Source of the DNA: Caballeronia sordidicola
GTDB taxonomy: Bacteria > Pseudomonadota > Gammaproteobacteria > Burkholderiales > Burkholderiaceae
DNA length: 64,000 bases
Assembly: GCF_001544455.2 (NCBI RefSeq)
Contig: NZ_FCOC02000001.1
Span: forward strand, 434,001-498,000
Direction of reading: 5' to 3'
Every line of letters starts with the position of its first letter. Positions within the stretch are counted from its first letter, which is position 1. The notes under the pieces are model-generated. The model was not told where the DNA came from and did no database searches. It saw only the letters and a program-made list of their open reading frames with translations. The translations under genes were made by a program, and so were the position numbers. This document shows, in pieces, positions 48,970-59,982 of the stretch.

Positions 48970-49073
48970 AAAAGTTCTAGCCATTCCGAGGGCCGTGCTA
49001 GAACCTGAGAGCTGGTGATCGATTGCCCTGGCGAGCCGCAAGGATACGTATTCAACCAGTGCTTTCGAAATCG
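48937..49073 (-). ncRNA. candidate small RNA
   Basis: On the minus strand, in a 602 bp interval between the small membrane protein and iclR, a promoter-like pair (TTGACT, 17 bp, AAAAAT) is followed about 135 nt later by a strong terminator. Just before the terminator a second perfect stem forms from GTTCTAGC and GCTAGAAC (48974-48981 with 48997-49004). No minus-strand frame with coding features runs to this terminator. The arrangement is that of a stand-alone sRNA of roughly 137 nt. I do not recognise it as 6S, 4.5S, RNase P or tmRNA. The rest of the interval (48693-48936 and 49109-49294) shows nothing I can name. Confidence 0.45.
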
Positions 49074-49079
49074 GGTTCC

Positions 49080-49108
49080 ATTTTTTACGTTATGCGAAAC
49101 CGAGTCAA
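49080..49108 (-). promoter_or_regulatory. putative promoter of the candidate sRNA
   Basis: Read on the minus strand, TTGACT (49108-49103) and AAAAAT (49085-49080) are separated by 17 bp. The predicted start is near 49073. Confidence 0.5.
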
Positions 49109-49294
49109 GCGAAATTTCAGGGGATGAGCGACTATCCAACGGTACGGTACACAGGTTTAATGACAAAAACGGGTCCAGCGGACGCATCTTCCGGCGGCTG
49201 GTTGATACGATTCGACGAGAGGGCGCTCGCCGTCGGTCAGCATCATGGATTGGCGACGTATGACCCTCCAACGAAACCAAGTTCCGAAAAATAA

Positions 49295-50125
49295 ATGCAC
49301 ACAACTGAGAGCCGGCCGCCGAGCCGGGAAAAAGAAAAAGGGCGTGACGGAGAAGAAGTCGTCGCGTTATCGCGAGGGCTGGATGTTCTGAGGCGCATTG
49401 CGGCCGCCGACGCGCCGGTCAGCAACCGCGAACTCGCGGAATGGACGGGCATCCCCAAACCAACCGTTTCGCGCCTGACGGCCACCTTGGTAAGCGCCAA
49501 TCTATTATTTCAATTACCTGACAGCGAGCGATTCGTCCTCACCGCCTCCGTCCTTGAATTGAGCAACGGCTTTCTGCGCAACTTCGACATCAGGGCACGC
49601 GCGCGGCCGTTCCTCATCAAGCTGGCCGACAGGACGACCTTGAGCGTGCATCTGGCGGTGCGCGACCGTCTGGACATGGTCGTTATCGATACGATCCGGC
49701 CGCGCTCGGCAGTGCTCGTGTCCCGTCTCGAAGTGGGCGCGCGCATGGATCTGGGGCGTACGGCGGTCGGCCGCGCATATCTGGCTGCGCTTGCGGAGCC
49801 CGACCGGGACAATCTGGTCGAAAGCCTGCGCACAGCGTCTGGCGACGATTGGCCAAGCATCGACAGCGGTCTAAAGCCGGGTTTGGAAGACGCGCTGCGC
49901 CGCGGCTTCGCCATTTCGACGGGCGAATGGCATCACGGGCTGAACGCGGTCGCAGCCGGCTTTGTGGGGCCGTCCGGGCAACGCTACGCCGTGAACTGCG
50001 GTGGCGCGGAATATCAGGCTCCGCGTGACGCATTGCTCGAGACCGTTGCGCCCGCGCTGCTCGAATGTGTCGCGAGCATCACGAACGAGATCGGTGGCAC
50101 GCCGACCGCACGCCTGAGCGAATAG
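49295..50125 (+). CDS. IclR-family transcriptional regulator
   Basis: A 276-residue regulator. The winged helix-turn-helix (about residues 25-85) reads ALSRGLDVLRRIAAADAPVS, then NRELAEWTGIPKPTVSRLTA. The IclR effector domain follows, with LSVHLAVRDRLDMVVIDTI near residue 113 and VGARMDLGRTAVGRAYLAAL near 148. The C-terminal part contains the ligand-pocket region GEWHHGLNAVAAGFVG. Members usually control catabolic operons beside them. Here no catabolic genes are adjacent, and the mdtABC operon starts 563 bp downstream on the same strand, so the target is unclear. Confidence 0.9.
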   Translation: MHTTESRPPSREKEKGRDGEEVVALSRGLDVLRRIAAADAPVSNRELAEWTGIPKPTVSRLTATLVSANLLFQLPDSERFVLTASVLELSNGFLRNFDIRARARPFLIKLADRTTLSVHLAVRDRLDMVVIDTIRPRSAVLVSRLEVGARMDLGRTAVGRAYLAALAEPDRDNLVESLRTASGDDWPSIDSGLKPGLEDALRRGFAISTGEWHHGLNAVAAGFVGPSGQRYAVNCGGAEYQAPRDALLETVAPALLECVASITNEIGGTPTARLSE

Positions 50126-50688
50126 CGCGTGTTTCCGGGCAGCGGCGCTGCATGATCTATCGATGCAGCGTCGTCCATTCGTTTTCCCGCCGGTTGAAAG
50201 TCCAGCCAAAGCTTTCGATTTCATTTCATCGAGCGCACCAATGCGCGCATAAAGTTAGCAAAACCGATCACCCGCGATCGTCTCTATATGCGTCGACAAG
50301 GCCGCAGCACGCGCCTGACAGGAGTACGGAGCGCCTCAGCACAGCCCGAAACGTCGCGCGACACCCTCCTCACAGTACGAGCAAGTTCATGTAACGCTCG
50401 TAATCAATCGAAAGAAAGATAGCTGGACTGCAAGGAAGCGCGGGACGTAGCATCATGCTTCGCGCGCCGGGCCACCGCTCAAAAGTTATCATTCAACGCT
50501 TTGCGCGACCGCTTCGGGGCGCCATGACGCCATTATCGGGACTGATGCGTCGCGGCCTTGTGCACCGGCATCAAGGCAAAACGATTCCAGGCACGCTTTA
50601 AACAGTCATCACAAGCCGAGGCAGGCCGTGCGCCAGCGCATCATCAAGACAGCTTCCAAGCCCACCGACTCACCGAGCCACTGAAACG
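50126..50688. other. intergenic region upstream of mdtABC
   Basis: No gene is recognisable in this 563 bp. An inverted repeat, ACGAGC (50378-50383) with GCTCGT (50396-50401), 12 bp apart, could be a regulator site. The mdtA promoter should lie here; I cannot define it. The short frames present have no Shine-Dalgarno sequence or family match. Confidence 0.4.
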
Positions 50689-52059
50689 ATGGACGAACAA
50701 AAAAACCACCCAGCGCCACCGCCTCACACTGAACCGCGTTCGCCCACCTCCCAGGCTTCCACTCCCCATCCGACCGCATCCCGTCCTCGCCGCCGCAAGC
50801 TGCTGTGGATCGTCGTGCTGGTGCTGATCGTGATTGGCTTGCTGGTGTGGCATCCGTGGAACCGGGGCAGCGCCGACAACACGCAGCAAGCGCGGCAGGC
50901 AGGCGGCGGCCGGCGCGGCGGTGGCCAGGGCGTGGGCGCGCAGCCGCAACCCGTCCACGTTGCGACAGTCACGCAGGGCGAGATGCCGGTGGTGATCAAC
51001 TCGCTTGGAACGGTTACGCCGCTGGCATCGGTGATAGTCAAGACGCAAATCAACGGCACGCTGCAAGAAGTCGCGTTCCGTGAAGGCCAGATGGTCAGGA
51101 AAGGCGACTTGCTCGCACAAGTCGACCCGCGTCCCTATGAAATATCGTTGCGTAACGCGCAGGGCACGCTTGCGAAGGACCAGGCGTTGCTGCAAACCGC
51201 GCGCCTCGATTTAAAGCGTTACAAGATGTTGCTTTCGCAAGACTCCATCGCAAGCCAGCAAGTGGACACGCAAGCTTCGCTCGTGCAGCAACTCGAAGGC
51301 ACCGTGAAGTCGGATCAGGCGAACGTGGACACGTTCAAGCTCGATCTCACTTACGCACGCATCACGGCGCCGGTGTCGGGCCGCGTCGGCTTGCGCCAGG
51401 TCGATCCGGGCAACTACGTGACCACAGGCGACACGAACGGCGTGGTCGTCATTACGCAGCTCCAGCCCATCAGCGTCATCTTCACCACGTCCGAGGACAA
51501 CCTGACCGCCATCCTGAAGCCCTTGCACGCGGGCTCGAAGATGTCGGTGACGGCGTATGACCGGGCCAATACAACCTCGCTGGAAAGCGGCTATCTCGAG
51601 ACAGTCGATAACCAGATCGACACCACCACCGGCACCGTCAAGCTGCGCGCGAGCTTCGACAACAAGGAGTCGCTGCTGTTTCCGAACCAGTTCGTGAATA
51701 CCAAACTGCTGGTCGATGTCATCAAGGACGCGACCATCGTTCCAACGCCTGCGGTACTCAACGGCTCGTCGGGCGCGTTTGTGTACGTGGTCAAGCCGGA
51801 CAATACGGTGACGGTGCGCAATGTGAAGATCGGTCCTGTCGATGGTGAACGCACCAGCATCAAGACGGGGCTGCAGGTGGGCGAACGCGTGGTGATCGAC
51901 GGGTCGGATCGCCTGAAGGAAGGCGCGAAGATCACCATTCCGGGCGATGCGCCGAAGGGCGCATCCGGTGCAGCGGCGGCGTCGGCGGCGTCGGCGGCCT
52001 CCGGCGCGCGTGGCGCGTCCGGCACGCATCGCGGCCGTCACCGCTCGCAACCGCAATAA
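50689..52059 (+). CDS. mdtA: MdtA-type RND efflux periplasmic adaptor
   Basis: A 456-residue membrane-fusion protein (415 in E. coli MdtA). A Pro-rich cytosolic start leads to a basic stretch and one helix (LLWIVVLVLIVIGLLVW, near residues 39-55). After a Gly/Arg/Gln-rich linker come the barrel-sandwich halves VIVKTQINGTLQEVAFREGQ and DLTYARITAPVSGRVGLRQV, the alpha-hairpin between them (RLDLKRYKMLLSQDSIASQQ), and the beta-barrel region. The end is an Ala/Ser/Gly tail with a basic finish. It links the RND pump subunits to an outer-membrane channel. mdtB starts 44 bp later. Confidence 0.92.
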   Translation: MDEQKNHPAPPPHTEPRSPTSQASTPHPTASRPRRRKLLWIVVLVLIVIGLLVWHPWNRGSADNTQQARQAGGGRRGGGQGVGAQPQPVHVATVTQGEMPVVINSLGTVTPLASVIVKTQINGTLQEVAFREGQMVRKGDLLAQVDPRPYEISLRNAQGTLAKDQALLQTARLDLKRYKMLLSQDSIASQQVDTQASLVQQLEGTVKSDQANVDTFKLDLTYARITAPVSGRVGLRQVDPGNYVTTGDTNGVVVITQLQPISVIFTTSEDNLTAILKPLHAGSKMSVTAYDRANTTSLESGYLETVDNQIDTTTGTVKLRASFDNKESLLFPNQFVNTKLLVDVIKDATIVPTPAVLNGSSGAFVYVVKPDNTVTVRNVKIGPVDGERTSIKTGLQVGERVVIDGSDRLKEGAKITIPGDAPKGASGAAAASAASAASGARGASGTHRGRHRSQPQ

Positions 52060-52103
52060 CGCTTGAAGCACTCATTGACGCACATTAACCGCACCGATAC
52101 CGC

Positions 52104-55100
52104 ATGAATCCATCGCGTCCCTTTATTCTGCGTCCGGTCGGCACCGCGCTGCTCATGGCGGCAATCATGCTGGTCGGCCTCGTCGCGCTGCGCTTCCTGC
52201 CGCTATCCGCGCTGCCGGCGGTCGACTATCCGACCATCCAGGTGCAGACGTTCTACCCGGGCGCATCGCCGGACGTGATGACCACGGCGGTCACCGCGCC
52301 GCTCGAAAAGCAGTTCGGGCAGATGGCGAGCCTGAACCAGATGTCGTCGCAGAGTTCCGCGGGCGCCTCGGTCATCACGCTGCAATTCAGTCTCGACTTG
52401 CCGCTCGATATTGCCGAGCAGGAAGTGCAGGCCGCGATCAACGCGGCGGGCAACCTGCTGCCGTCCGACCTTCCCGCGCCGCCGATCTACGCGAAGGTGA
52501 ACCCGGCCGACGCCCCCATCATCACGCTTGCCATCAGCTCGAAGACCTTGCCGCTCACGCAAGTCCAGGATCTCGCCGATACGCGTCTTGCCCAGAAGAT
52601 TTCCCAGGTCGCGGGCGTGGGTCTCGTGTCGGTCAGCGGCGGCAACCGTCCGGCCGTGCGGATTCAGGCCAATACGCGGGCGCTGGCGTCGTACGGGCTG
52701 AACATCGACGACTTGCGCACGACCATTTCTAACTTGAACGTCAATACGCCGAAGGGCAATTTCGACGGCCCGTCGCGCGCCTACACGATCAACGCGAACG
52801 ACCAGCTTACCGACGCCAGCGCCTACCAGAGCGCGGTTGTCGCGTACAGGAACGGCCGGCCCGTGATGCTGACGGACGTGGCGACCGTGGTCTCGGGCCC
52901 GGAAAACACCAAGCTCGGCGCGTGGGTGGACAGCACGCCGGCCATTATCCTGAACGTGCAGCGCCAGCCGGGCGCGAACGTGATCGCGGTGGTCGACAGC
53001 ATCAAGAAGATCCTGCCGCAACTGCAATCGGCGCTGCCGGCCGCGCTCGACGTGCGCATTGTCACCGACCGGACCACGACCATTCGCGCGTCCGTGCGCG
53101 ACGTGCAGTTCGAACTGGCGCTCTCCGTGGTGCTGGTCGTGCTCGTGATCTACCTGTTCCTCGCGAACATCTGGGCCACGCTGATTCCGAGCTTGTCCGT
53201 GCCGGTGTCGCTGATCGGTACGCTCGCCGTCATGTATCTGTGCGGTTTTTCGCTCGATAACCTCTCGCTGATGGCGTTGACCATTGCAACCGGTTTCGTG
53301 GTCGATGACGCCATCGTGATGATCGAAAATATCGCGCGATACGTGGAAGAAGGCGAAGCGCCGCTGGAAGCCGCGCTGAAGGGCTCCAAGCAGATTGGCT
53401 TCACCATCATTTCGCTGACGGTCTCGCTGATTGCAGTGCTGATTCCGCTGCTTTTCATGGGCGACGTGGTGGGCCGCCTGTTCCACGAGTTCGCGATCAC
53501 GCTGGCCGTGACCATCGTGATTTCCGCGATCGTCTCGCTCACGCTCGTGCCCATGCTGTGCGCGAAACTGCTGCGCCATACGCCGCCTACCGAGACTCAC
53601 CGGTTCTCCGCGCGCGCGCATCAATTCATTGATTACGTGATCGGGCGTTATGCCGTCGCGCTGACGTGGGTGCTCGACCGGCAGCGCTCCACGCTGGTGG
53701 TCGCGTTGCTCACGCTGATATTCACCGCCCTCCTTTACATCTGGATTCCGAAAGGATTTTTCCCGATCCAGGACACGGGCGTGATCCAGGCGATCACGCA
53801 AGCGCCCCAAGCTGCTTCCTATCAGGCGGTGGCCCAGCAACAGCAGGCGCTCGCTGCACAGATCCTGAAGAATCCCGACGTTGAAAGCCTGACGTCCTTC
53901 ATTGGCGTGGATGGAACGAACATCACGCTGAACAGCGGCCGGATGCTGATCAACCTGAAACCGCGCGACGACCGCAGCAGCACGTCGAGCGACGTGATCC
54001 GCAACCTGCAGCAAGACGTGGCGAATATTCCCGGCATCCGGCTTTACATGCAGCCGGTGCAGGATCTGACCATCGATTCCACGGTCAGCCCGACGCAATA
54101 TCAGTTCATGCTCACCGATCCCAATTCGGCCGAGTTCGCCGAATGGGTGCCAAAGCTGACAGCGCGTTTGCAGCAGTCGCCCGAACTCGCCGATGTCGCC
54201 ACCGATCTGCAGCAGAACGGGCAGTCGGTGTACGTGGAAATCGACCGCTCGACGGCGGCCCGTTTCGGCATCACCCCGGCCACGGTCGACAACGCGCTTT
54301 ACGATGCATTCGGCCAGCGCATCATCTCGACCATCTTCACGCAGTCGAACCAGTATCGCGTGATCCTGGAGAACGAACCAACCGACGCGCACTACAACGA
54401 AATCCTGAGCGGCATTTACCTGCCGTCATCGACTGCGTCGAACGGGCAGGTGCCGCTCTCGGCCATCGCGACGTTCCATGAACGCGCCGCGCCGCTGCTC
54501 GTCACCCATCTCGGCCAGTTCCCGGCAACCACGGTGTCCTTCAACCTCGCGCCCGGCGCGTCGCTCGGCGCGGCCGTGAAAGCCATCGATCAGGCCAAGC
54601 AGGACATCGGCTTGCCGGCGTCGTTCCAGATCCGCTTCCAGGGCGCCGCGCTCGCGTTCCAGGCGTCGCTCTCGAACGAACTGTTCCTGATCCTCGCTGC
54701 AATCGTCACCATGTATATCGTGCTTGGCGTGCTGTACGAGAGCTTCATCCATCCGATCACGATTCTCTCCACGCTGCCCTCCGCCGGCGTCGGCGCGCTG
54801 CTTTCGCTGATGATCACCGGGCACGATCTCGACATCATCGGGATCATCGGCATTGTGTTGCTGATCGGGATTGTGAAAAAGAACGCCATCATGATGATCG
54901 ACTTCGCGCTGGAGGCCGAGCGCGAGCAGGGCAAGACGCCACGCGACGCCATCTATCAGGCGTGTCTGCTGCGCTTTCGGCCTATCCTGATGACGACCAT
55001 GGCGGCGCTCCTCGGCGCGTTGCCGCTGATGCTCGGCTGGGGCGCGGGTTCCGAGCTCAGGCGACCGCTCGGCGTGGCCATTGTCGGCGGGTTGATCGTC

Positions 55101-55223
55101 TCGCAGATGCTCACGCTTTTCACTACGCCAGTGATCTATCTCGGCTTCGATTCACTCGGCCGCCGCGTGCGTGCGCGCTTCAACCGGAACGCGCCGCCCC
55201 GTCCGGTCGCCGACGTGGAGTAA
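52104..55223 (+). CDS. mdtB: RND multidrug efflux permease subunit MdtB
   Basis: A 1039-residue resistance-nodulation-division pump (1040 in E. coli MdtB). The start [20 protein letters not shown] is typical of MdtB. The proton-relay Asp residues sit in [15 protein letters not shown] near residue 400. The second membrane half has [10 protein letters not shown] and [20 protein letters not shown] near residue 925. In E. coli MdtB and MdtC form a heterotrimer exporting bile salts, novobiocin and similar compounds. The stop lies 4 bp before the mdtC ATG. Confidence 0.95.
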   Translation: MNPSRPFILRPVGTALLMAAIMLVGLVALRFLPLSALPAVDYPTIQVQTFYPGASPDVMTTAVTAPLEKQFGQMASLNQMSSQSSAGASVITLQFSLDLPLDIAEQEVQAAINAAGNLLPSDLPAPPIYAKVNPADAPIITLAISSKTLPLTQVQDLADTRLAQKISQVAGVGLVSVSGGNRPAVRIQANTRALASYGLNIDDLRTTISNLNVNTPKGNFDGPSRAYTINANDQLTDASAYQSAVVAYRNGRPVMLTDVATVVSGPENTKLGAWVDSTPAIILNVQRQPGANVIAVVDSIKKILPQLQSALPAALDVRIVTDRTTTIRASVRDVQFELALSVVLVVLVIYLFLANIWATLIPSLSVPVSLIGTLAVMYLCGFSLDNLSLMALTIATGFVVDDAIVMIENIARYVEEGEAPLEAALKGSKQIGFTIISLTVSLIAVLIPLLFMGDVVGRLFHEFAITLAVTIVISAIVSLTLVPMLCAKLLRHTPPTETHRFSARAHQFIDYVIGRYAVALTWVLDRQRSTLVVALLTLIFTALLYIWIPKGFFPIQDTGVIQAITQAPQAASYQAVAQQQQALAAQILKNPDVESLTSFIGVDGTNITLNSGRMLINLKPRDDRSSTSSDVIRNLQQDVANIPGIRLYMQPVQDLTIDSTVSPTQYQFMLTDPNSAEFAEWVPKLTARLQQSPELADVATDLQQNGQSVYVEIDRSTAARFGITPATVDNALYDAFGQRIISTIFTQSNQYRVILENEPTDAHYNEILSGIYLPSSTASNGQVPLSAIATFHERAAPLLVTHLGQFPATTVSFNLAPGASLGAAVKAIDQAKQDIGLPASFQIRFQGAALAFQASLSNELFLILAAIVTMYIVLGVLYESFIHPITILSTLPSAGVGALLSLMITGHDLDIIGIIGIVLLIGIVKKNAIMMIDFALEAEREQGKTPRDAIYQACLLRFRPILMTTMAALLGALPLMLGWGAGSELRRPLGVAIVGGLIVSQMLTLFTTPVIYLGFDSLGRRVRARFNRNAPPRPVADVE

Positions 55224-55227
55224 GCCC

Positions 55228-58200
55228 ATGAACCTGTCGCAACCGTTCATCGCGCGCCCGGTCGCTACCACGCTGCTGGCAATCGGCATTGCGCTGGCAG
55301 GCTTGTTCGCGTTCACCAAGTTGCCGGTCGCGCCGCTGCCGCAGGTCGATTTCCCGACCATTTCCGTGCAGGCGAGCTTGCCGGGCGCGAGTCCCGAAAC
55401 GGTCGCGACCAGCGTGGCGAGTCCACTGGAACGCCATCTCGGTTCGATCGCGGACGTCACCGAAATGACGTCGCAGAGTTCGGTCGGCGCGGCGCGGATC
55501 ACGTTGCAATTCGGCTTGAACCGCGACATAGATGGCGCCGCGCGCGACGTGCAGGCCGCCATCAATGCGGCGCGCGCCGATCTGCCGACTTCGCTCAGAA
55601 GCAATCCGACGTATCACAAGGTCAATCCCGCCGACGCGCCCATCCTGATCCTGGCGCTCTCCTCGCCCACCCGCACGGCGGGTTCGCTCTACGATTCCGC
55701 CGCGACCGTATTGCAGCAAACGCTTTCTACAGTACCGGGCGTGGGCGAAGTCGACGTGAGCGGCTCGGCGAATCCTGCCGTGCGCGTGGAACTCGAACCG
55801 GGCGCGCTGTTTCACTACGGCATTGGCCTGGAAGATGTGCGGGCGGCGCTTGCTTCGGCAAATGCAAACAGTCCGAAAGGCGCAATCGAGTTCAACGGCA
55901 CGCACTTCCAGCTTTACACCAATGACCAGGCCACCAAGGCCGCGCAGTATCGCGATCTTGTAGTGGCGTACAGGAACGGCTCGGCCGTGCGTCTGAGCGA
56001 CGTGGGCGAAGTGGTCGATTCGGTCGAAGACCTGCGCAACCTGGGGCTGATCAACGGCAAGCGCGCAGTTCTCGTGATCCTGTATCGCCAGCCGGGCGCG
56101 AACATTATCGATACCATCGATCGCGTGAAGGCCATGGTTCCGCAACTCCAGGCCGCCCTTCCCGCCGACATCGAGATCACGCCGACCGCCGATCGCTCCA
56201 TCACGATCCGCTCGTCGCTGCATGACACGGAAGCCACGCTGATCATTGCAGTGGCGCTGGTCGTGATGGTCGTGTTCCTGTTCCTGCGCAACTGGCGCGC
56301 GACGCTGATTCCGAGCGTAGCGGTGCCCATATCGATCATCGGCACGTTCGCGGCCATGTATCTGCTCGGCTTTTCGCTCGATAACCTCTCGTTGATGGCG
56401 CTGACAATCGCGACCGGCTTCGTGGTCGATGACGCCATCGTGGTGCTGGAAAACATCGCGCGGCACATAGAGAACGGCGTGCCGCGCATGAAAGCCGCGA
56501 TTCTCGGCGCGCAGGAAGTGGGGTTCACGGTGCTGTCCATGAGCATTTCGCTCGTTGCCGTGTTCCTGCCCATTCTGCTGATGGGCGGCATTGTCGGGCG
56601 CTTGTTCCGGGAGTTTGCGCTGACGTTGTCGCTGGCGATTGCGGTGTCGCTTGTCGTCTCGCTGACCGTCACGCCCATGATGTGCGCGCGGCTCTTGCAC
56701 GAACCGCACAACCAGAAGCCGCCAGGCCGTTTTTCGCGCTGGCTGGAGCGCCAGTTCGACTCCATGCAGCGCGGTTATGGACGCTCGCTCGGCGTGGCGC
56801 TGGCACATCCGCGAATCGTGCTCCTCGTGTTGCTCGCAACCATCGGGCTGAATGTTTATCTGTACATCATCGTGCCGAAGGGATTTTTCCCGCAGCAGGA
56901 TACGGGGCGGATTGTCGGCGGGATCCAGGCTGACCAGAGCACGTCCTTCCAGGCAATGAAAGGCAAGTTCTCCGACATGATGAAGATCGTCCAGGCCGAT
57001 CCCGCCGTGGAAAGCGTCGCGGGTTTCACGGGCGGCCGTCAGACGAATTCGGGCTTCATGTTCATTTCGCTCAAACCCAAGAAAGACCGCAAGGTTTCCG
57101 CCGACGCCGTAATCCAGCGCCTGCGCCCGGCGCTCTCCAACGTCGCGGGCGCGCGCACGTTCCTGCAGGCCGTTCAGGATATCCGCTCGGGCGGCCGGCA
57201 ATCGAATGCGCAATACCAGTTCACGCTGCTCGCCGATTCCACCGCGGACCTCTATAAGTGGGGGCCGAAACTCACGGACGCCCTGCTCGCCCGCCCCGAA
57301 CTCGCCGATGTCAATTCAGACCAGCAGCAAGGCGGCCTGGAATCGTTTGTCACGTTCGACCGCGCGACGGCGGCGCGCTTTGGCATCAAGCCGGCCCAGA
57401 TCGACAACACGCTGTACGATGCCTTCGGCCAGCGCCAGGTTTCCACCATCTATAACGAACTGAGCCAGTATCACGTGGTGATGGAGCTCGCGCCGAAATA
57501 CTGGCAAGACCCGGAGATGCTCAGGCAGATCTACATCAGCACGTCGGGCGGCTCGGCGAACGGCGCGGCCTCCACGAATGCGTCGACGACCACGTCATCC
57601 TCGTCAGCGACGAGCGCAACCACCACGACCACGGCAGCCGACGCCTCATCGAGCGTGAACAGCGCGCTCGCGCTTGCCTCCATTCGCAACAGCGCGACCA
57701 ATGCGATTGCGGCCAGCGGCAAGTCGAGTTCGTCGTCGGGCGCGGCGGTATCGACGTCGAAGGAAACCATGATTCCGCTCTCGTCCATCGCCAAATTCGG
57801 CCCGGGGAACACGCCGCTGTCGGTGAATCACCAGAGCCAGTTCGTGGCATCGACCATCTCGTTCAACCTGCCGCCCGGCAAATCGCTTTCGGACGCCACC
57901 GCTGCAATTTACGAGACCATGGCGACCATAGGCGTGCCGGCAACGGTTCGCGGAAGTTTCGCGGGCACGGCGCAGCAGTTCCAGGATTCGACCAAGGATC
58001 AGCCAATCCTGATCCTGGCGGCGCTCGCGGCGGTTTATATCGTGTTGGGGATATTGTATGAAAGCTATATCCACCCCATCACGATTCTTTCCACGCTGCC
58101 TTCGGCGGGTATTGGCGCGCTGCTGGCGCTGCTGTTGTTTCGGACCGAGTTCAGCATCATTGCCTTGATTGGCGTGATCCTGCTGATCGGGATCGTGAAG

Positions 58201-58545
58201 AAGAACGCCATCATGATGGTCGACTTCGCGATTCAGGCGCAGCGCCACGGGGCGTCGACTTCACGCGCGGCTATCGAGGAAGCGTGCTTGCTGCGCTTCC
58301 GGCCGATCATGATGACGACCGCCGCCGCGTTGCTTGGCGCGTTGCCGCTCGCGTTCGGAACGGGCGAAGGTTCGGAGATGCGTGCACCGCTCGGCATCGC
58401 AATTGTCGGCGGTTTGATCGTGAGCCAGTTGCTGACGCTTTACACCACGCCGGTCGTTTATCTCTACATGGACCGCATCCGTATCTGGTCGGAAAACCGC
58501 CAGGCACGCAGAGGTCAGCAACGCCCGGCGAGCGTGACGGAATAA
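55228..58545 (+). CDS. mdtC: RND multidrug efflux permease subunit MdtC with Ser/Thr-rich insert
   Basis: A 1105-residue RND pump subunit; E. coli MdtC has 1025. The start [20 protein letters not shown] and [20 protein letters not shown] near residue 400 are typical, as is [20 protein letters not shown] near residue 985. The extra length is a low-complexity block at about residues 771-846, between the LRQIYIS strand and [13 protein letters not shown]. It is dominated by Ser, Thr and Ala ([20 protein letters not shown]) and lies in the second periplasmic domain. The frame is intact throughout. No outer-membrane factor gene follows, so the pump must borrow one encoded elsewhere. Confidence 0.95.
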   Translation: MNLSQPFIARPVATTLLAIGIALAGLFAFTKLPVAPLPQVDFPTISVQASLPGASPETVATSVASPLERHLGSIADVTEMTSQSSVGAARITLQFGLNRDIDGAARDVQAAINAARADLPTSLRSNPTYHKVNPADAPILILALSSPTRTAGSLYDSAATVLQQTLSTVPGVGEVDVSGSANPAVRVELEPGALFHYGIGLEDVRAALASANANSPKGAIEFNGTHFQLYTNDQATKAAQYRDLVVAYRNGSAVRLSDVGEVVDSVEDLRNLGLINGKRAVLVILYRQPGANIIDTIDRVKAMVPQLQAALPADIEITPTADRSITIRSSLHDTEATLIIAVALVVMVVFLFLRNWRATLIPSVAVPISIIGTFAAMYLLGFSLDNLSLMALTIATGFVVDDAIVVLENIARHIENGVPRMKAAILGAQEVGFTVLSMSISLVAVFLPILLMGGIVGRLFREFALTLSLAIAVSLVVSLTVTPMMCARLLHEPHNQKPPGRFSRWLERQFDSMQRGYGRSLGVALAHPRIVLLVLLATIGLNVYLYIIVPKGFFPQQDTGRIVGGIQADQSTSFQAMKGKFSDMMKIVQADPAVESVAGFTGGRQTNSGFMFISLKPKKDRKVSADAVIQRLRPALSNVAGARTFLQAVQDIRSGGRQSNAQYQFTLLADSTADLYKWGPKLTDALLARPELADVNSDQQQGGLESFVTFDRATAARFGIKPAQIDNTLYDAFGQRQVSTIYNELSQYHVVMELAPKYWQDPEMLRQIYISTSGGSANGAASTNASTTTSSSSATSATTTTTAADASSSVNSALALASIRNSATNAIAASGKSSSSSGAAVSTSKETMIPLSSIAKFGPGNTPLSVNHQSQFVASTISFNLPPGKSLSDATAAIYETMATIGVPATVRGSFAGTAQQFQDSTKDQPILILAALAAVYIVLGILYESYIHPITILSTLPSAGIGALLALLLFRTEFSIIALIGVILLIGIVKKNAIMMVDFAIQAQRHGASTSRAAIEEACLLRFRPIMMTTAAALLGALPLAFGTGEGSEMRAPLGIAIVGGLIVSQLLTLYTTPVVYLYMDRIRIWSENRQARRGQQRPASVTE

Positions 58546-58551
58546 AAACGG

Positions 58552-58596
58552 GAATCCTGCACGATGCATGCAGAGCGCGTGCGCAATGCAGGATTC
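58552..58596. repeat. 10-bp inverted repeat after mdtC
   Basis: GAATCCTGCA (58552-58561) and TGCAGGATTC (58587-58596) are exact complements with 25 bases between them. It lies 7 bp after the mdtC stop. No T run follows, so it may be an mRNA-stabilising stem rather than a terminator. Confidence 0.7.
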
Positions 58597-58651
58597 GCGA
58601 AAATGGCTTAACGTCTCCTTCAGGCCCACAACCACAAGGAGCATTTCAGCG

Positions 58652-59308
58652 ATGAAAGTCCTGCTCATCGGCGCACATGGCCGCACCGGCCGCCACGTTG
58701 CCCGGCAACTGCGCGCCGCATCTCTTCCCTTCAAGGTCTTGCTGCGCAAGTCGGCCCAGCGCGGCGAGTTCGCGGCGCTGGGCGCGCAGATCGTGCTGGG
58801 CGATCTGACGCACGATTTCTCCCACGCCTTCGACGACGTCACGCACGTCATCTACGCGGCGGGGTCGGCGGAGAGCGAAGGTGTGAACGAAGAGCGCGCC
58901 ATCGACCGCGACGCCGTCCAGCACACGGCCGATTACGCCAAGCGCCGCCGCGCGCAGCAACTCGTGGTGATCAGCGCGATCTCGGCTTACTGGCCGGAAT
59001 CAAGCACGCTTCAGCTCAAGCACTATTCGAAGATGAAACGCGAAGCCGATGATTACGTGCAGGCAAGCGGCGTTCCCTACGTCATCTTGCGGCCGGGCGC
59101 GCTATCCGACGAAGTTGGGCGGGGAACGATCGCCCTTGCAACCACTCGCAACCCCAGCACTTTGCCGGTTTCACGCGAGGACGTGGCGCGCGTCACGGTG
59201 GCGTGCATTACACGAGGCGTGCGCGATGAGGTGATCGGGTTCGTGGGCGGCAACACGCCCATAGACGCGGCGCTCAATACCGTTCAAACCGCCCCGACCA
59301 GCCGATAA
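58652..59308 (+). CDS. NAD(P)-binding, atypical SDR-family oxidoreductase
   Basis: A 218-residue Rossmann-fold protein of the NAD(P)H-binding (YhfK/NmrA-like) group. The dinucleotide motif GAHGRTGRHVARQL lies at residues 8-21, and a Tyr-x-x-x-Lys-like pair occurs in HYSKMKREADD near residue 130. AAGGAG precedes the ATG. The final 25 bp overlap the end of the convergent kdpE gene, so the two transcripts share complementary 3' ends. Substrate is unknown; close relatives are simple flavin- or quinone-type reductases or regulatory NAD(P) sensors. Confidence 0.85.
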   Translation: MKVLLIGAHGRTGRHVARQLRAASLPFKVLLRKSAQRGEFAALGAQIVLGDLTHDFSHAFDDVTHVIYAAGSAESEGVNEERAIDRDAVQHTADYAKRRRAQQLVVISAISAYWPESSTLQLKHYSKMKREADDYVQASGVPYVILRPGALSDEVGRGTIALATTRNPSTLPVSREDVARVTVACITRGVRDEVIGFVGGNTPIDAALNTVQTAPTSR

Positions 59309-59982
59309 CCCACGCCCGTTTCCGTCACAATGTGCTCCGGCTGCGCGGCGTCGCGCTCGAGTTTCTGCCGCAGATGCGCCATGTAGATGCGCAGGTAGTG
59401 GTGGCTTTCCACGTGCGAGGGCCCCCACACTTCGCGCAGCAACTGGCGATGCGTCAATACCCGGCCAGCATGCCGGACAAGCGTGGAAAGCAGCCGGTAT
59501 TCGATGGGCGTCAAATGCACGGGCGCGCCCGCTCGCGTGACCTGACGCAGACCAAGGTCGATGGAAACCTCGCCGAATTTCACCAGCGGCGACTCGTTCG
59601 ACGCAGCCTGATTACGCCGCCGCAAATGCGCACGAATCCGTGCCATCAATTCCGACACACCGAAGGGCTTGGTCAGGTAGTCATCGGCGCCGGCATCGAG
59701 TGCAGCAACCTTCTCTTCTTCTTGCGTGCGCGCCGATAGCACGATCACCGGCAGTTCCGTCCAGCTTCGCAGTTCGCGGATCACATCAAGCCCGTCGGTG
59801 TCGGGCAAACCGAGATCCACGATCAGCAGATCCGGCTTGCGCGTGGCCGCTTCCACCAGACCTTGCTTGCCAGTTTCAGCTTCATGCACGGTGATGCCTT
59901 CAGCTTCCAGCGATGCCCGCACGAAGCGGCGAATCTGCTTTTCGTCCTCGATCAGCACGACAGTAAGGGTGGGTTCGCTCAT
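59284..59982 (-). CDS. kdpE: KdpE-type response regulator
   Basis: A 232-residue OmpR/PhoB-class regulator. The receiver domain has IEDEKQIRRFVRASLEAEG, phospho-acceptor Asp in LLIVDLGLPDTDG near residue 54, and the Lys in YLTKPFGVSEL. The winged-helix output has HLTPIEYRLLSTLVRHAGRV and ends in GVGYRLVGAV. Its ATG overlaps the kdpD stop by 4 bp. In E. coli KdpE activates kdpFABC under K+ limitation. Here that operon is not next to the pair in the window. Confidence 0.93.
   Translation of the reverse strand: MSEPTLTVVLIEDEKQIRRFVRASLEAEGITVHEAETGKQGLVEAATRKPDLLIVDLGLPDTDGLDVIRELRSWTELPVIVLSARTQEEEKVAALDAGADDYLTKPFGVSELMARIRAHLRRRNQAASNESPLVKFGEVSIDLGLRQVTRAGAPVHLTPIEYRLLSTLVRHAGRVLTHRQLLREVWGPSHVESHHYLRIYMAHLRQKLERDAAQPEHIVTETGVGYRLVGAV

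Noticed and set aside
48906..49304. Minus-strand frame over the candidate sRNA
   Set aside because: It starts beyond the predicted promoter, runs through the terminator stem, and has no Shine-Dalgarno sequence or domain.
50558..50827. Plus-strand frame upstream of mdtA
   Set aside because: It overlaps the mdtA start in another frame and has no coding signature.
52203..54392. Open frame of 729 codons opposite mdtB, and a similar one of 677 codons opposite mdtC (55180-57213)
   Set aside because: Both are mirror frames of conserved RND genes, with Arg/His/Asp-rich sequence and no recognisable motif.
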